Shown: one piece after another, positions 53,668 to 63,521 of the stretch
Layout of the letters: each line of letters begins with the position of its first letter
How positions within the stretch are numbered: position 1 is the stretch's first letter
From: Flavilitoribacter nigricans DSM 23189 = NBRC 102662
Lineage (GTDB): Bacteria > Bacteroidota > Bacteroidia > Chitinophagales > Saprospiraceae
Direction of reading: 5' to 3'
NCBI RefSeq assembly: GCF_002646595.1
Contig: NZ_PDUD01000045.1
Span: 1-64,000, forward strand
Length of the DNA stretch: 64,000 nucleotides
Notes under the pieces: model-generated
Seen by the model: only the letters and a program-made list of their open reading frames with translations
What the model was told of the DNA's origin: nothing
The model's database searches: none
Position numbers and translations under genes: made by a program

Positions 53668-56600
53668 ATGCCATTTTACTGCTTCTTTCTATTGTTGCTA
53701 GCTTTATGCTTGAGCGGTTGCCACGCCAATCAGGAGGAGGAAACCTATCCGAACCACTACTCTGTCAAAGCCGAAAAAATTACTCCGATCCCTTTTTATG
53801 TCACGCCAAACGGAGATACCGTAGATATCAGCCAACCGATCCGCGCAAAAATTTCCCTGGATACCAGTTATGCTTTATCAAAAAATGCTGTTCCCATTCT
53901 AGGTCAGCAGGTATCCCTACTGACCGCGAATAAGCAAGCAACCAGCTCTCCGGTCCGGATTGCCCCGGGGGCAGCACTTTCGGACATTTTGGTCCACGGC
54001 GATACTTTGCGCACACAAGAACAGGCGCTCCGTGGAAAAAAAATGAAGATCTCCAAATCCGCCTACCAGAAGCTGGACCCACCGGTCTTACTCGATAACA
54101 CGGATCAGGCAATCCGTACGCTCGGCGCCGACCAGGGCCTACCCCCCAGGCCGCACCAGTTACAACTTAAGGATAACAAGGGCAATCTTTGGTTTACTTC
54201 CCCTTTGAGTATCAGCAGGTACGACGGCGTGTCCATGAGCGATTATATTTTGCCCAGCTCGGGGCTGAACGGGAACAAAACCCTGTTTCAGGATTCCCGG
54301 GGAAATATCTGGATCGGAACGCAAAACAAAATCATCCAATACAATGGAACGGATCTTACGGTATACGACAAATCCGACTTTGGAGACACCGAATTTGCCG
54401 AAGATCAGCGGGGAAATATCTGGTTCGCCAGCGGAGGCAGTCTGTCTTACCTTAAGGATTCTACACTTGTCCGGTTTACGGACCTGGATCAACACGGTCT
54501 TATTGCTAAAAAATTGTGGGCAGACACCCGGGGGCATATCTGGGTATCCGCCCAAAGCCGGGCGCAGTCTGCATCCCCCACCCGGCAATATCTGCTTCTA
54601 TACGACGGAAAAAATATCCGCAAAATCAGAGATAGCATTCCGCAGGTCACAAGTATGCCGTTTAGCAGTATCCAGGCGGATAATAAGGGAAATATCTGGA
54701 TGCTGGGCGTTTGGCAGGAGCAAACCACCCTGGTGAAATACGATGGGACCTACTTTTATCAATACCAGGAAGTACCAGGTTTTGACCGCAACTCCCCGTC
54801 TGCCGATCAGCTCTTTTTAGCGGGGGAGGATCGCATGATCATCAAGCGCTCAGATGGAAAGCTGATCGATTTTGACGGCATGCACTTTGACCGGATCCAT
54901 CTGGATACCTCAATTGCGGATATTAACGGAATCATCCTGGACGATGCCGGAAATAGATGGTTTACGGTCTCCGGCAATCCCAATCTCTATGTATACAGCG
55001 CCAAAAAATTCGAGTATTTTGATCAGACTGACATGCAGGAACTGGGAATGGCCGACCCCAATTCCTTCATGGACCGAAAAGGCCGCGTGTGGTGGAAAAA
55101 CAGTAAGGCAACTCAGCAAAACGGTTGGTCCGTACTCTCGGGAGATACACTGACCAATCTCACTTTCCCGGAATCCATCAAAAATCCTTTCTGGTCAGAC
55201 AGCGATGGAGGGATTTGGGATAAAGGGGAAAATGGAGTCAGCCGCTATTCCAATGGATTGGTCGAAACTATTCCAAGCAGCGGAGCGGTAGAGCGGATTG
55301 CCGAGGATAATGCAGGCAACTTTTGGATACCAACCGCCGATCAGCACCTGCATATGCTGACTGACACTGGTTTATTGACTACCACCTACGAACAGGACCT
55401 GTTCGAGAGCATCACGGGATATAATATGGACGGTATCCTGGTGGACAGTCGGCAGCAATTTTGGACCATAGGAAAGCTCAATTCCAATATTGCCCGATTC
55501 GATGGTACCTACTGGACCTACTTTCGTTTCCCTACAACGGAAGAAAAAAGCCTGAAATTTAATGCCGCCATCGATCCCATTGAGGATAATGCCGGTAATA
55601 TCTGGTTCATCCTCGGAAAACATGCCCTGCTCAAATACGATGGGGAAGCATTCTGGACCTATAACTTTGACCATCTTAGCGAGATCAGCACCTTCATCAA
55701 AGATGATAAGGGAAGGATCTGGCTGACGACTACAAACGATGGGATAGGCGTGTTTGACGGGCAGCAGCTACAGCTCTTTTCCCAAAGGGAGGGACTGCTG
55801 GACAATCAGGTATATTCCATTTATAAGGATTTTGATAACAGGATCTGGGTCACTTCCGTGAACGGCATCTCTATTGTTGAAGAAAAGAGCGCTCAAAACT
55901 TTGCCGTTCTGACCATTGGAAAAGCAGATGGACTGACCTCCAATTTTTTCCCATTGGATAAAACGATCTACTTTTCGGAAGACAAACAGAAAGCCTACAT
56001 CAGGGCCCTTTCGGGTGTTGCTTTTTTGATTACCAAAGACCTGCAAAGCCCCGAATCGCCGCCCCGTGACCTAAGTTTATGCCAGATCGATATCAATCAG
56101 CAATTCATCGATTTTGGCCGATTGATCGAATACGAATCCATATTGGATGAGTCCTACTCAGCAGTTCCCGAATTCCTGAATTATCCGAATAATTTATCCA
56201 TTCCCCATTACCTGAATCATCTCACTTTTTACTTTACGGCGCACAACTGGGAAGCCCCCCACAAGATCCGGTATAGCTTCAAAATAAAGGATATTGATCA
56301 GGATTGGAGTTTACCGCAAGCGGAACCAAGCATTGATTACCGCAATCTGACCTACGGCCAACATACCCTTCTGGTAAGGGCAAAGAACGAACTGAACAGT
56401 TGGAGTGAGCCTTTTGCCTATCAATTCAGCGTACGTCCGCCGTGGTGGCGTAGCGGATGGGCCTATAGCCTTTATTGCCTGATCATCGGTACCGTCCTCT
56501 ATTGGATATTCCATTACTTCCGGGCGAGGCTGAGGCTGCAAAATGCGCTGGCATTGGAACAACAGGAAGCCAAACGCCTGAAAGAGCTGGATACTTTCAA

Positions 56601-58152
56601 AAGCCGGTTGTATACGAATATCACCCACGAGTTCCGGACCCCGCTGACGGTAATCCTGGGCATGACGGATCAAATTCAGGAGAACCCCAAAAGTTTTCTG
56701 GGAGAAGGCCTACATCTGATCAAGAATAATGGCCGTAACCTGCTGCGCCTCATCAATCAGATCCTCGATCTGTCAAAAATAGAGGACCAATCCTTTAGTC
56801 TGAAGCTGGAGCAGGACAATATCGTTGCTTACCTGAGCTACCTGACCGAATCTTTTCGAACGTTTGTCAACAGCAAAAACCTGGCACTAGAATTTTCCTC
56901 CGATCTCGAATCGCTGATCATGGATTATGACCCCGAGCAGGTCAAACAGGTGATGACCAATCTGCTGTCCAATGCCATCAAATTCACGCCTCCCGAGGGA
57001 CTCATTCGTGTCGCCTTGTCCAGGGAACACGATCAGCTCCTCATTAAAGTTTCGGATACAGGTATCGGCATTTCGCAAAAAGATCTGCCCCAGATTTTCG
57101 ACCGTTTCTACCAGGTCGATAATTCCGCTACCCGCAGAGAAGAAGGGACGGGCATCGGTTTGGCCCATACCCTCCAGTTGGTAAAGCTGATGGGCGGAAA
57201 TATCGAGGTGGAAAGTCAGGTTGGTGAAGGAACCGCCTTTATTATTACGCTACCCATTGCCCGCAATAGCCCCCTAGCACCTCATACGGACGAACGCCCG
57301 GCCATTCAACCGCCGACCAAAGCCGAATTCGAAGCAATTGAGGTGGAGACCAGCGCGGAGGAGGAAGACGCGAAAAAACGTCCCCAACTCTTGATCATTG
57401 AAGACAATCACGATGTGATCCGCTATCTGCAATCCTGTCTGGCGGATAACTACCAGATCGTTGCGGCTTACAATGGTAAATCCGGGATAGAAAAAGCGCT
57501 GGAGAATATTCCGGATTTGATCATCAGTGATATCATGATGCCCGAAAAGGATGGCTTTGAAGTATGCGATGCTTTGAAAAATGACGAGCGGACCAGTCAC
57601 ATCCCGATAATCCTACTTACCGCCAAGGCAGATGAGCCCTCCCGGATAAAGGGCTTGCGGCGGGGAGCCGATGCCTATCTGCTGAAACCTTTCAACAAAG
57701 AAGAACTGCTGGTTCGCGTAGCTGTGCTGGTAGAAAGACAACGAAAGTTAATTGCCTATTTCAGGAGTCTAATGACCGGTTCGGAAGCGCAAATTCCTGC
57801 CGGGCCGTTTGAATTAGAAGAGGAAGCGATCACTATTGAAAATGCTTTTCTACAGAAGATAAAGGATATCCTGGAAGAAAATTATCAGGATGAACAGTTT
57901 AACCTGCCTGAGCTGTGCCAGGAAGTCGGCATGAGCCGCTCCCAATTATTTCGTAAACTGAAAGGAGTGATCGACCAGTCCCCGTCGCACTACATTCGTT
58001 CCTTCCGATTGGCCAAGGCAAAGTACCTGTTAGAGCATTCAGAATTTAATGTCAATGAGGTGACCTGGAAGACGGGTTTTTCCAATCCTTCTCATTTCTC
58101 AAAGATCTTTAAAAAAGAGTTTGGTATTTCCCCCAGCGACTTAAGCAAATGA
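53668..58152 (+). CDS. Hybrid two-component sensor/regulator (HTCS type) with AraC output
   Basis: 1494 residues. Order: N-terminal hydrophobic stretch with lipobox-like LSGC; about 130-850 periplasmic propeller of Reg_prop repeats (DSRGNIWIGTQNKI, DNAGNIWFILGKH); Y_Y_Y domain (about 855-925); transmembrane helix (about 930-950, YSLYCLIIGTVLYWIF); HisKA with phosphorylation site His987 (THEFRTPL); HATPase_c (NLLSNAIKF, DTGIGI, GTGIGLAHTL); receiver with phosphoacceptor Asp1288 (ISDIMMPEKDG); HTH_18 AraC domain to the end (MSRSQLFRKL, WKTGFSNPSHFSKIFKKEFG). Such proteins sense oligosaccharides in Bacteroides and activate nearby genes. Here no carbohydrate locus adjoins; the divergent TolB-N/TPR gene is the only obvious partner. 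Confidence 0.93.
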   Translation: MPFYCFFLLLLALCLSGCHANQEEETYPNHYSVKAEKITPIPFYVTPNGDTVDISQPIRAKISLDTSYALSKNAVPILGQQVSLLTANKQATSSPVRIAPGAALSDILVHGDTLRTQEQALRGKKMKISKSAYQKLDPPVLLDNTDQAIRTLGADQGLPPRPHQLQLKDNKGNLWFTSPLSISRYDGVSMSDYILPSSGLNGNKTLFQDSRGNIWIGTQNKIIQYNGTDLTVYDKSDFGDTEFAEDQRGNIWFASGGSLSYLKDSTLVRFTDLDQHGLIAKKLWADTRGHIWVSAQSRAQSASPTRQYLLLYDGKNIRKIRDSIPQVTSMPFSSIQADNKGNIWMLGVWQEQTTLVKYDGTYFYQYQEVPGFDRNSPSADQLFLAGEDRMIIKRSDGKLIDFDGMHFDRIHLDTSIADINGIILDDAGNRWFTVSGNPNLYVYSAKKFEYFDQTDMQELGMADPNSFMDRKGRVWWKNSKATQQNGWSVLSGDTLTNLTFPESIKNPFWSDSDGGIWDKGENGVSRYSNGLVETIPSSGAVERIAEDNAGNFWIPTADQHLHMLTDTGLLTTTYEQDLFESITGYNMDGILVDSRQQFWTIGKLNSNIARFDGTYWTYFRFPTTEEKSLKFNAAIDPIEDNAGNIWFILGKHALLKYDGEAFWTYNFDHLSEISTFIKDDKGRIWLTTTNDGIGVFDGQQLQLFSQREGLLDNQVYSIYKDFDNRIWVTSVNGISIVEEKSAQNFAVLTIGKADGLTSNFFPLDKTIYFSEDKQKAYIRALSGVAFLITKDLQSPESPPRDLSLCQIDINQQFIDFGRLIEYESILDESYSAVPEFLNYPNNLSIPHYLNHLTFYFTAHNWEAPHKIRYSFKIKDIDQDWSLPQAEPSIDYRNLTYGQHTLLVRAKNELNSWSEPFAYQFSVRPPWWRSGWAYSLYCLIIGTVLYWIFHYFRARLRLQNALALEQQEAKRLKELDTFKSRLYTNITHEFRTPLTVILGMTDQIQENPKSFLGEGLHLIKNNGRNLLRLINQILDLSKIEDQSFSLKLEQDNIVAYLSYLTESFRTFVNSKNLALEFSSDLESLIMDYDPEQVKQVMTNLLSNAIKFTPPEGLIRVALSREHDQLLIKVSDTGIGISQKDLPQIFDRFYQVDNSATRREEGTGIGLAHTLQLVKLMGGNIEVESQVGEGTAFIITLPIARNSPLAPHTDERPAIQPPTKAEFEAIEVETSAEEEDAKKRPQLLIIEDNHDVIRYLQSCLADNYQIVAAYNGKSGIEKALENIPDLIISDIMMPEKDGFEVCDALKNDERTSHIPIILLTAKADEPSRIKGLRRGADAYLLKPFNKEELLVRVAVLVERQRKLIAYFRSLMTGSEAQIPAGPFELEEEAITIENAFLQKIKDILEENYQDEQFNLPELCQEVGMSRSQLFRKLKGVIDQSPSHYIRSFRLAKAKYLLEHSEFNVNEVTWKTGFSNPSHFSKIFKKEFGISPSDLSK

Positions 58153-58166
58153 CCGCCTGCTCGACA

Positions 58167-58967
58167 TCAGATCTCGGAAACCACTTCTACCGGTAACCAG
58201 CCGATCTCGCCGTTGGGCAGTCTCACCTTGTACCAGTCGGAAATGCGGTCCTGCAGATCAAGCTTGAGACCTTCGTGGATCGTCAGTACGACCTGACTGT
58301 CGGTGTCGGGTGCGAAATGCAGTTGCGCCTCCGGAGCAAGCAGGATGGCTTCCTTGCTGTGAAGATCATAACTTTTCCGGCTGATGGCCAGGGCAAAAGG
58401 TAAAACGCAGAGTGCTAAAGCAATAATGCCCACCAGAAACCCCTGTTTCCGGCGCTTGCGCTCCTTGCCCATCAGCCACAAGAGAAAACCCGCAGCGCTG
58501 ACCCAAAGTAAAAACAGTCCGAAGATCGTCCAGCCATTGGTACTCAGGCGGGAGCGCAGGCCACGCCACCACTGGCTCAGGAAGAAAGCGGGCAGCGGTT
58601 CCATTTCATCTACCTGCTGGCCGTAGGCCACTTCCAGGTTGTGTTTTATATCCTGATCTCCGGGAGCCAGTTGTTGCGCTTTTTCGTAGTGCAGGATGGC
58701 CTTGCCCAGTTGTTGGGTGCGGAAATAGGCATTGGCGAGATTATAGTGCAGGGCATCGGAAATAAATCCGTCCGCCAGTATCTTTTCGTAAGCTTCAATC
58801 GCCCGCTCGTAATTTTTATTGGCGTAGGCCGCATTGCCTTCTTCCATGAGCTGATCCGGTTGGGCCCGGGCTGTCATCCCGGTAAACAGGAATAGAAAGA
58901 TCAACAGTAAACTGACCGGGCTTAGCCGGCGAAGCCCTTTACAAGCGGTTGTATTCATGGTATACAT
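58167..58967 (-). CDS. BatE-like TPR/SH3 membrane protein
   Basis: 266 residues (Met at 58958 also possible). Signal peptide (LSPVSLLLIFLFLFTGM), TPR pair at about 40-110 (GNAAYANKNYERAIEAYEKIL, ALHYNLANAYFRTQQLGKA), two membrane helices (TIFGLFLLWVSAAGFLLWL, FLVGIIALALCVLPFALA) and a C-terminal SH3b-type domain (WYKVRLPNGEIGWLP). This is the BatE layout. Bat genes usually sit together with batABCD; here it follows ostA by 12 bp instead. Role of Bat proteins is in stress tolerance or envelope integrity, not settled. Confidence 0.8.
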   Translation of the reverse strand: MYTMNTTACKGLRRLSPVSLLLIFLFLFTGMTARAQPDQLMEEGNAAYANKNYERAIEAYEKILADGFISDALHYNLANAYFRTQQLGKAILHYEKAQQLAPGDQDIKHNLEVAYGQQVDEMEPLPAFFLSQWWRGLRSRLSTNGWTIFGLFLLWVSAAGFLLWLMGKERKRRKQGFLVGIIALALCVLPFALAISRKSYDLHSKEAILLAPEAQLHFAPDTDSQVVLTIHEGLKLDLQDRISDWYKVRLPNGEIGWLPVEVVSEI

Positions 58968-58979
58968 TGCGTTAATCGC

Positions 58980-60974
58980 CTATCGTTCTTTTTCTTCGGT
59001 AATCGGTTTTCTTTGTCCCCGGTCCAGCGTCTGCGGAGGTCCGTCTCCCGTGGGTGGGCCGCCCCGCCCCCTTGCCGGTATTAATTTAACGGCCGGAGCC
59101 GGCTCCGGGATCATCGATGCCGGGCGTTTTTTCTCTTCGGCAAAAAGATCCTCCCTGCCTTCGGGGCGGAAAGTCGTATCCCAGTTGAATCCCTTGATCT
59201 TGATCTCATTGTGATCAATCTGGGTCATGGGATAGGTATTGCCTTCCGGCTGAACCAGAAATTTGATCCGGTCGATCTCATTGTTCCCAAAATAGAGGAT
59301 CATATCGCTACAGGCCGTTTTATTCACCCCGATATAGGCATCGCCCTCGTCGAGTGCGTAATAAACCGATTCGGCACTTCCCCGTACATCCATTACCCGG
59401 AGGTTTCCCTCCCGAAAACTTGCGGTAATATTTTTCCCTTTGATCTGGTTAAAATACAACTCGTCCGGCGAATTGATGATAAATGAATTCTGCTTGAGAA
59501 AGATCTTATCGATGCTCTGATCCGCCATCTGCATAAATATGGAATCAGCCGAAAATTGCGAAGTATCCGACCAGATCACGGGTGCCCGGAAAAAGCGGAA
59601 CAGCGAATCTACCGTGCTGTAGGCCATGGAATCGCAGATCACCTGCAGATCACTTTTGAAGATCCGGACATCCTTGTAGGCCAGCAACAAGCGGCTGCTG
59701 TCGTTGGCAGCACTATCCGCCCGGGTGGAATACAGGGTATCCGAGGTCATGAACAGGGAATCACCCTCCATCAGCGAGATCAGCAACGGACGGCCCATTT
59801 TACCGCCGATCGCCTTGAGGTAACCGGTGGCCCGGTTGTACTCAGCTTCTTCACACACGATGGTCAGATTTGCCGAGGTATCCCGCCAGGTAACGTTGCC
59901 GATGGCGATCCCCAGTCCCAGTTCCTCGCGGTAGTCTACCTGATCGGCTTCCAGGATCTGCGGGGGATCACTGATGCGCGACCGCCCGCGGGTAGAGTAG
60001 GTATCCGCCCTGGCATCGTAGACAATTTCATCGGCTACAATATCCCGGGTTTCGTCCTTAAAGCGGGCGCTACCCGTCAGAAAGGTCTTTTCCGTTATTT
60101 CATTGTACAGGATCTCATCGGCCACGGCTACCCGTTCTCCTTCGCGAAAACGAGCGTTGCCATCCAGGGCATATTCTTTTTGATTGCCGTTGTAGCGGAT
60201 CGTTTCCGCCGTGGCTTTCTGCTCTCCTTTTTCGTACTGGGCATTTTCGGTAAATTCCGCCATGTTATTCTCCGTATCGTAAAAACCGGCCTCGCAGTAC
60301 ACCCGGCTGCTGTCCGTACTGATCACGGTGGGTCCCAGGAATGTCACCACATTGGTACTGGTATTGTACAGGAGTGTATCCGATCGCAAGCCGAACAATG
60401 AGTCTACCACCACCACACTATCCTTAAAGTAGGCCTCGCTGCGGTCGACGTAGTAGTAGCCCTTTTTACTCGTCAGCTGGGTTTCACCGTTCACGATGGT
60501 GGCCCCTTCGAAGTAAGTCGCTGTTTTAGTCCGGAGATTATAGGTCAGATGATTGGTAAAGAGTTTCTGTTCGGTCGTCACCAGGATCACATCTCCGTAG
60601 AGGTCTGCGATCCGCTCTACCCCATCGTAGTTCAGCGAATCCGAAAAAACGCTGAGAGAATCTCCCTGCTGAATGATCACATTGCCCTGGGCCAGTACAC
60701 GGATATCATCCTCGATCAATGCCGAATCACAGTACATGAAGACACTGTCCTGGTGTAATTCCACATTGCCGATCAATTTCTGAAAAGTGCTTCCCTGCCG
60801 CTGGGAAAGTTCCAAAACATCAGCATGATCCACATCCACCGGCGTTTTGGCCGTATCCGGCTGCACCTGCTTGGGTTTAAAGATCGGCTGCTGGGGTCGC
60901 TGACCAAAAGCGGTCCCCACCATACTCCAGAGCAGCAAAGCCGAAAAGATCCACTTGAAATATTTCTTTGTCAT
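58980..60974 (-). CDS. OstA-like protein (LptA/OstA domain repeats)
   Basis: 664 residues with signal peptide (MTKKYFKWIFSALLLWSMVG). Contains repeated OstA/LptA-type strands: KLIGNVELHQDSVFMYCDSA, VLAQGNVIIQQGDSL, YLDG-like DGNARFREGERV. LptA-fold proteins carry lipopolysaccharide across the periplasm to the outer membrane. The C-terminus is proline- and glycine-rich (RGRGGPPTGDGPPQ). First gene of an operon with batE-like. A -7 box is at 61093. Confidence 0.85.
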   Translation of the reverse strand: MTKKYFKWIFSALLLWSMVGTAFGQRPQQPIFKPKQVQPDTAKTPVDVDHADVLELSQRQGSTFQKLIGNVELHQDSVFMYCDSALIEDDIRVLAQGNVIIQQGDSLSVFSDSLNYDGVERIADLYGDVILVTTEQKLFTNHLTYNLRTKTATYFEGATIVNGETQLTSKKGYYYVDRSEAYFKDSVVVVDSLFGLRSDTLLYNTSTNVVTFLGPTVISTDSSRVYCEAGFYDTENNMAEFTENAQYEKGEQKATAETIRYNGNQKEYALDGNARFREGERVAVADEILYNEITEKTFLTGSARFKDETRDIVADEIVYDARADTYSTRGRSRISDPPQILEADQVDYREELGLGIAIGNVTWRDTSANLTIVCEEAEYNRATGYLKAIGGKMGRPLLISLMEGDSLFMTSDTLYSTRADSAANDSSRLLLAYKDVRIFKSDLQVICDSMAYSTVDSLFRFFRAPVIWSDTSQFSADSIFMQMADQSIDKIFLKQNSFIINSPDELYFNQIKGKNITASFREGNLRVMDVRGSAESVYYALDEGDAYIGVNKTACSDMILYFGNNEIDRIKFLVQPEGNTYPMTQIDHNEIKIKGFNWDTTFRPEGREDLFAEEKKRPASMIPEPAPAVKLIPARGRGGPPTGDGPPQTLDRGQRKPITEEKER

Positions 60975-61092
60975 GCCATTTTGTGATTAATGGAAGTTAG
61001 GGCGTATTTCCAACAAAACGTCCCTGATATCCATCCTGTTAAGTCGCTTGAGCTGCTTAACCTTCCATTAACGGGATTTTATAAAACCCATG

Positions 61093-61100
61093 CAAAAGTA
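61093..61100 (-). promoter_or_regulatory. Bacteroidota -7 box of the ostA operon
   Basis: Minus strand reads TACTTTTG, exact TAnnTTTG, about 120 bp before the ostA start, predicting a leader of about 110 nt. Confidence 0.45.
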
Positions 61101-61189
61101 AGGGATATTAGCGACACTACGATGATCGGATGCCATCCCGGACATTGATTAAAAGTCAGGTTGGGGTTTGATGCGGCCCCTTTCCCACA

Positions 61190-62347
61190 TCAGACCAGCA
61201 TCTCTCCGCCCCGTTCGCCCACCAGGCTACCGATGGCCACGCCCATTCCGCCCATGCGTACGGCAACCACCACGTGATCGCTCAGTCTTTGGACGATTGG
61301 CTGTTTTTGAGTGCCGACCCCCATGATGCCGCTCCACCAACTGTCCACCTCAACCGGCCGGTCCGGTAGAATGAGGCTGTGGAGCAGTTCCAGCAAGGCC
61401 CGGCGAATCGGCGGTGTCGTACCAAATTCGGTAGTCGTTTCTCCGGTCGGGTCGATATTGCGGCCACCACCCAGCAGGATCCGTCCGTCGATGTTACGAA
61501 AATAGTAGTATCCCCGGTCGTAGTGGAAGCAGGCGGCAAAGGGTAAACCGGGCACCGGTTTGGTGATCAGCACCTGGTTGCGGGCCGGAGCTACGGCTAG
61601 GTCCGGGAGCAAACGAGCCGCAAAACCGTTGGTGGCGACCAGCACATTTTCCGCCCGGAGGATCCATCCCAGCTCCGTCCGGACCTCCACGCCCTGAGCG
61701 CTGTCCTCCAGCCGGTCTACCCCCACTCCGTTGTAAATATCCACGCCCAGAATACGGGCCCGACTCAGCAAGGTGGCCATCATTTTTCCGGTATGGATCT
61801 GTCCCTCCGCCTGGTTGTGGATGAGTTGTTGCACGCCGGCAAAACCAAAATCGGCAAGTTTTTCTCCGGCCAGACGGTAGGTATCATCCCGTCCGGTCAC
61901 CGAACTGAGCGCCCGGTTGTAGGTGTCCATCATATCCCGGCAGCTCTGAAAACGCTCGTTTTCACTTGCCCGGAATAGCTCGTAGCCGCCGTAGGGGCGG
62001 TAATCGATCGTGGCATCCCCCAGGCGTTCCCGCAGCCGGCGCAGACCGCGGTATCGCTCTGCGGCCAGGGTGATCACTTCGTCCAGCGGCCTTTCGGATG
62101 CGTCATCGAGGAGTTCCGACAAACTGCCGAAACAGGCAAAGCCGGCATTCCTGGTACTGGCCCCGATCGGCAGGGGGCCCCGCTCCAATACGACTACCCG
62201 GCGATCGGGCCGACGTTCTTTTAAATGGATCGCGGCACTCAGGCCCACGATGCCGCTGCCGATGATGAGCGTTTCGATGTTGGAAAAAAAACTTTCTTTT
62301 TCCCAATAGCTGAGGGAATAGGACGGAAGAGCTGAGTTGTTACCCAT
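61190..62347 (-). CDS. FAD-dependent oxidoreductase (DAO family)
   Basis: 385 residues. FAD Rossmann motif TLIIGSGIVGLSAA (about 26-39), LERGPLPIGAST contact, and late FAD-site GGMGVAIGSLVG near the end. D-amino acid oxidase/glycine oxidase-like fold; no subfamily motif allows a substrate. Cytoplasmic. Divergent from the DUF4293 gene, 92 bp apart. Confidence 0.82.
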   Translation of the reverse strand: MGNNSALPSYSLSYWEKESFFSNIETLIIGSGIVGLSAAIHLKERRPDRRVVVLERGPLPIGASTRNAGFACFGSLSELLDDASERPLDEVITLAAERYRGLRRLRERLGDATIDYRPYGGYELFRASENERFQSCRDMMDTYNRALSSVTGRDDTYRLAGEKLADFGFAGVQQLIHNQAEGQIHTGKMMATLLSRARILGVDIYNGVGVDRLEDSAQGVEVRTELGWILRAENVLVATNGFAARLLPDLAVAPARNQVLITKPVPGLPFAACFHYDRGYYYFRNIDGRILLGGGRNIDPTGETTTEFGTTPPIRRALLELLHSLILPDRPVEVDSWWSGIMGVGTQKQPIVQRLSDHVVVAVRMGGMGVAIGSLVGERGGEMLV

Positions 62348-62396
62348 GAGTGGAAAGTCATAAGTTCCCGGCTAACGAATTTTACAATTCTTGGCC

Positions 62397-62404
62397 TATC
62401 TTTG
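62397..62404 (+). promoter_or_regulatory. Bacteroidota promoter of the DUF4293 gene
   Basis: TATCTTTG, exact TAnnTTTG, with TTTTA near 62380 as possible -33; start codon 36 bp further. Confidence 0.55.
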
Positions 62405-62439
62405 CCGGGTAAAAATATTGAAGAATTAAATTAAATCTG

Positions 62440-62871
62440 ATGATCCAAAGGATTCAAACGATCTTTTTAGCTTTAGCCACCATGGCTGCGGGCGGATTAC
62501 TGGGTCTTCCCTTTGCTTCCACCCCGGAAGCAGAAGCCAATTCCAGCTTGTTTGCAGACCAGGTTTTCAACATTAACGACCACATGGTACTGCTGGTCAC
62601 TTTCCTGCTGGCCGGCGTTTTCAGCCTGATTGCCATTTTCCTGTTCAAGAACAGGAAGCTACAGATGAACCTCAGTATCATGGCCATCATCGCCACCATT
62701 ATCGGACTGGGTTTCGGCCTTTTCATTTTTCTGGGTGATCCCGAACACGGGGATGCCGGATTTGAGATCGGCAGCCTGATGCCGGTGTTGATCCTGATCT
62801 TTATCATTCTGGGCTGGCGCAGTATCAAAAAAGATGACAAACTGGTAAGATCCATGGACCGGCTTCGATAG
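62440..62871 (+). CDS. DUF4293 membrane protein
   Basis: 143 residues, four transmembrane helices (FLALATMAAGGLLGLPF, HMVLLVTFLLAGVFSLIAIF, SIMAIIATIIGLGFGLFIFL, LMPVLILIFIILGW). Start MIQRIQTIFLALA and the C-terminal KKDDKLVRSMDRLR are DUF4293 hallmarks, a family restricted to Bacteroidota. Function unknown. A strong terminator follows. Confidence 0.88.
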   Translation: MIQRIQTIFLALATMAAGGLLGLPFASTPEAEANSSLFADQVFNINDHMVLLVTFLLAGVFSLIAIFLFKNRKLQMNLSIMAIIATIIGLGFGLFIFLGDPEHGDAGFEIGSLMPVLILIFIILGWRSIKKDDKLVRSMDRLR

Positions 62872-62899
62872 CGGATTTCCTACCTACCGGTATATAACA

Positions 62900-62935
62900 A
62901 AAAAAGGTCTTCTCGATAACAAGAAGACCTTTTTT
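62900..62935. terminator. Bidirectional terminator between DUF4293 and exbD
   Basis: AAAAAAGGTCTTCT (62900-62913) pairs exactly with AGAAGACCTTTTTT (62922-62935), eight-base loop, T-tract in both directions. Confidence 0.85.
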
Positions 62936-62965
62936 CGTTTTACTCGAAAGTGTTCAGTTCACAGA

Positions 62966-63436
62966 TTATTTTTCTGCTTTCTTCTTAGCCGAGTAGTTTA
63001 CTTTAAGCTGTCCGGATTTACGAAGCTGGGTTTTGATATCAGAAACGATACCCATGGTTACTTCGCCGTCGATCCGGAGAGAAGAAGTGATCCGATCCCG
63101 TTTGTTCTCGGGAAGTTTCACTTTATGTTTTTCTAAGAACAGCGGAATATCCCGTACCGTAGCAAACTTATCTCCCAGCTGGAGACGGGGTTTGGTACCG
63201 TAAACGTTTTGATATTGCTGTGTTGGTTTTCCTACGTATAGATAGTTTACCAAAGATTTCTCTTCCAGCTTTGTTAATTCAGAAGCAAAAGGCGTTACCA
63301 CTTTCACCTTCAGTTCAGCGTCCCGCAGTACGGTAACCACCATAAAGAAGAACAGCAACATGAAAATGATATCCGGCAACGAAGCCGTAGAAATAGCCGG
63401 TTTGGCCTTTCCTCTCTTTTTTGAAAATTTTGCCAT
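62966..63436 (-). CDS. exbD: ExbD/TolR biopolymer transport protein
   Basis: 156 residues. One N-terminal membrane helix with the conserved proton-path aspartate in SLPDIIFMLLFFFMV (Asp22), then a periplasmic domain. With ExbB it energises TonB. Periplasmic part is longer than in E. coli ExbD, as usual in Bacteroidota. Preceded on the same strand by a second ExbD (85-bp gap). ExbB lies outside the window. Confidence 0.9.
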   Translation of the reverse strand: MAKFSKKRGKAKPAISTASLPDIIFMLLFFFMVVTVLRDAELKVKVVTPFASELTKLEEKSLVNYLYVGKPTQQYQNVYGTKPRLQLGDKFATVRDIPLFLEKHKVKLPENKRDRITSSLRIDGEVTMGIVSDIKTQLRKSGQLKVNYSAKKKAEK

Positions 63437-63521
63437 GGTTTCCCAATTTTAACCGGTACTCATGCTAAGACCGGACGGTGAAAGAAATAAAGTGGCAGTT
63501 TTTCGACAACTAGCATCCAGA

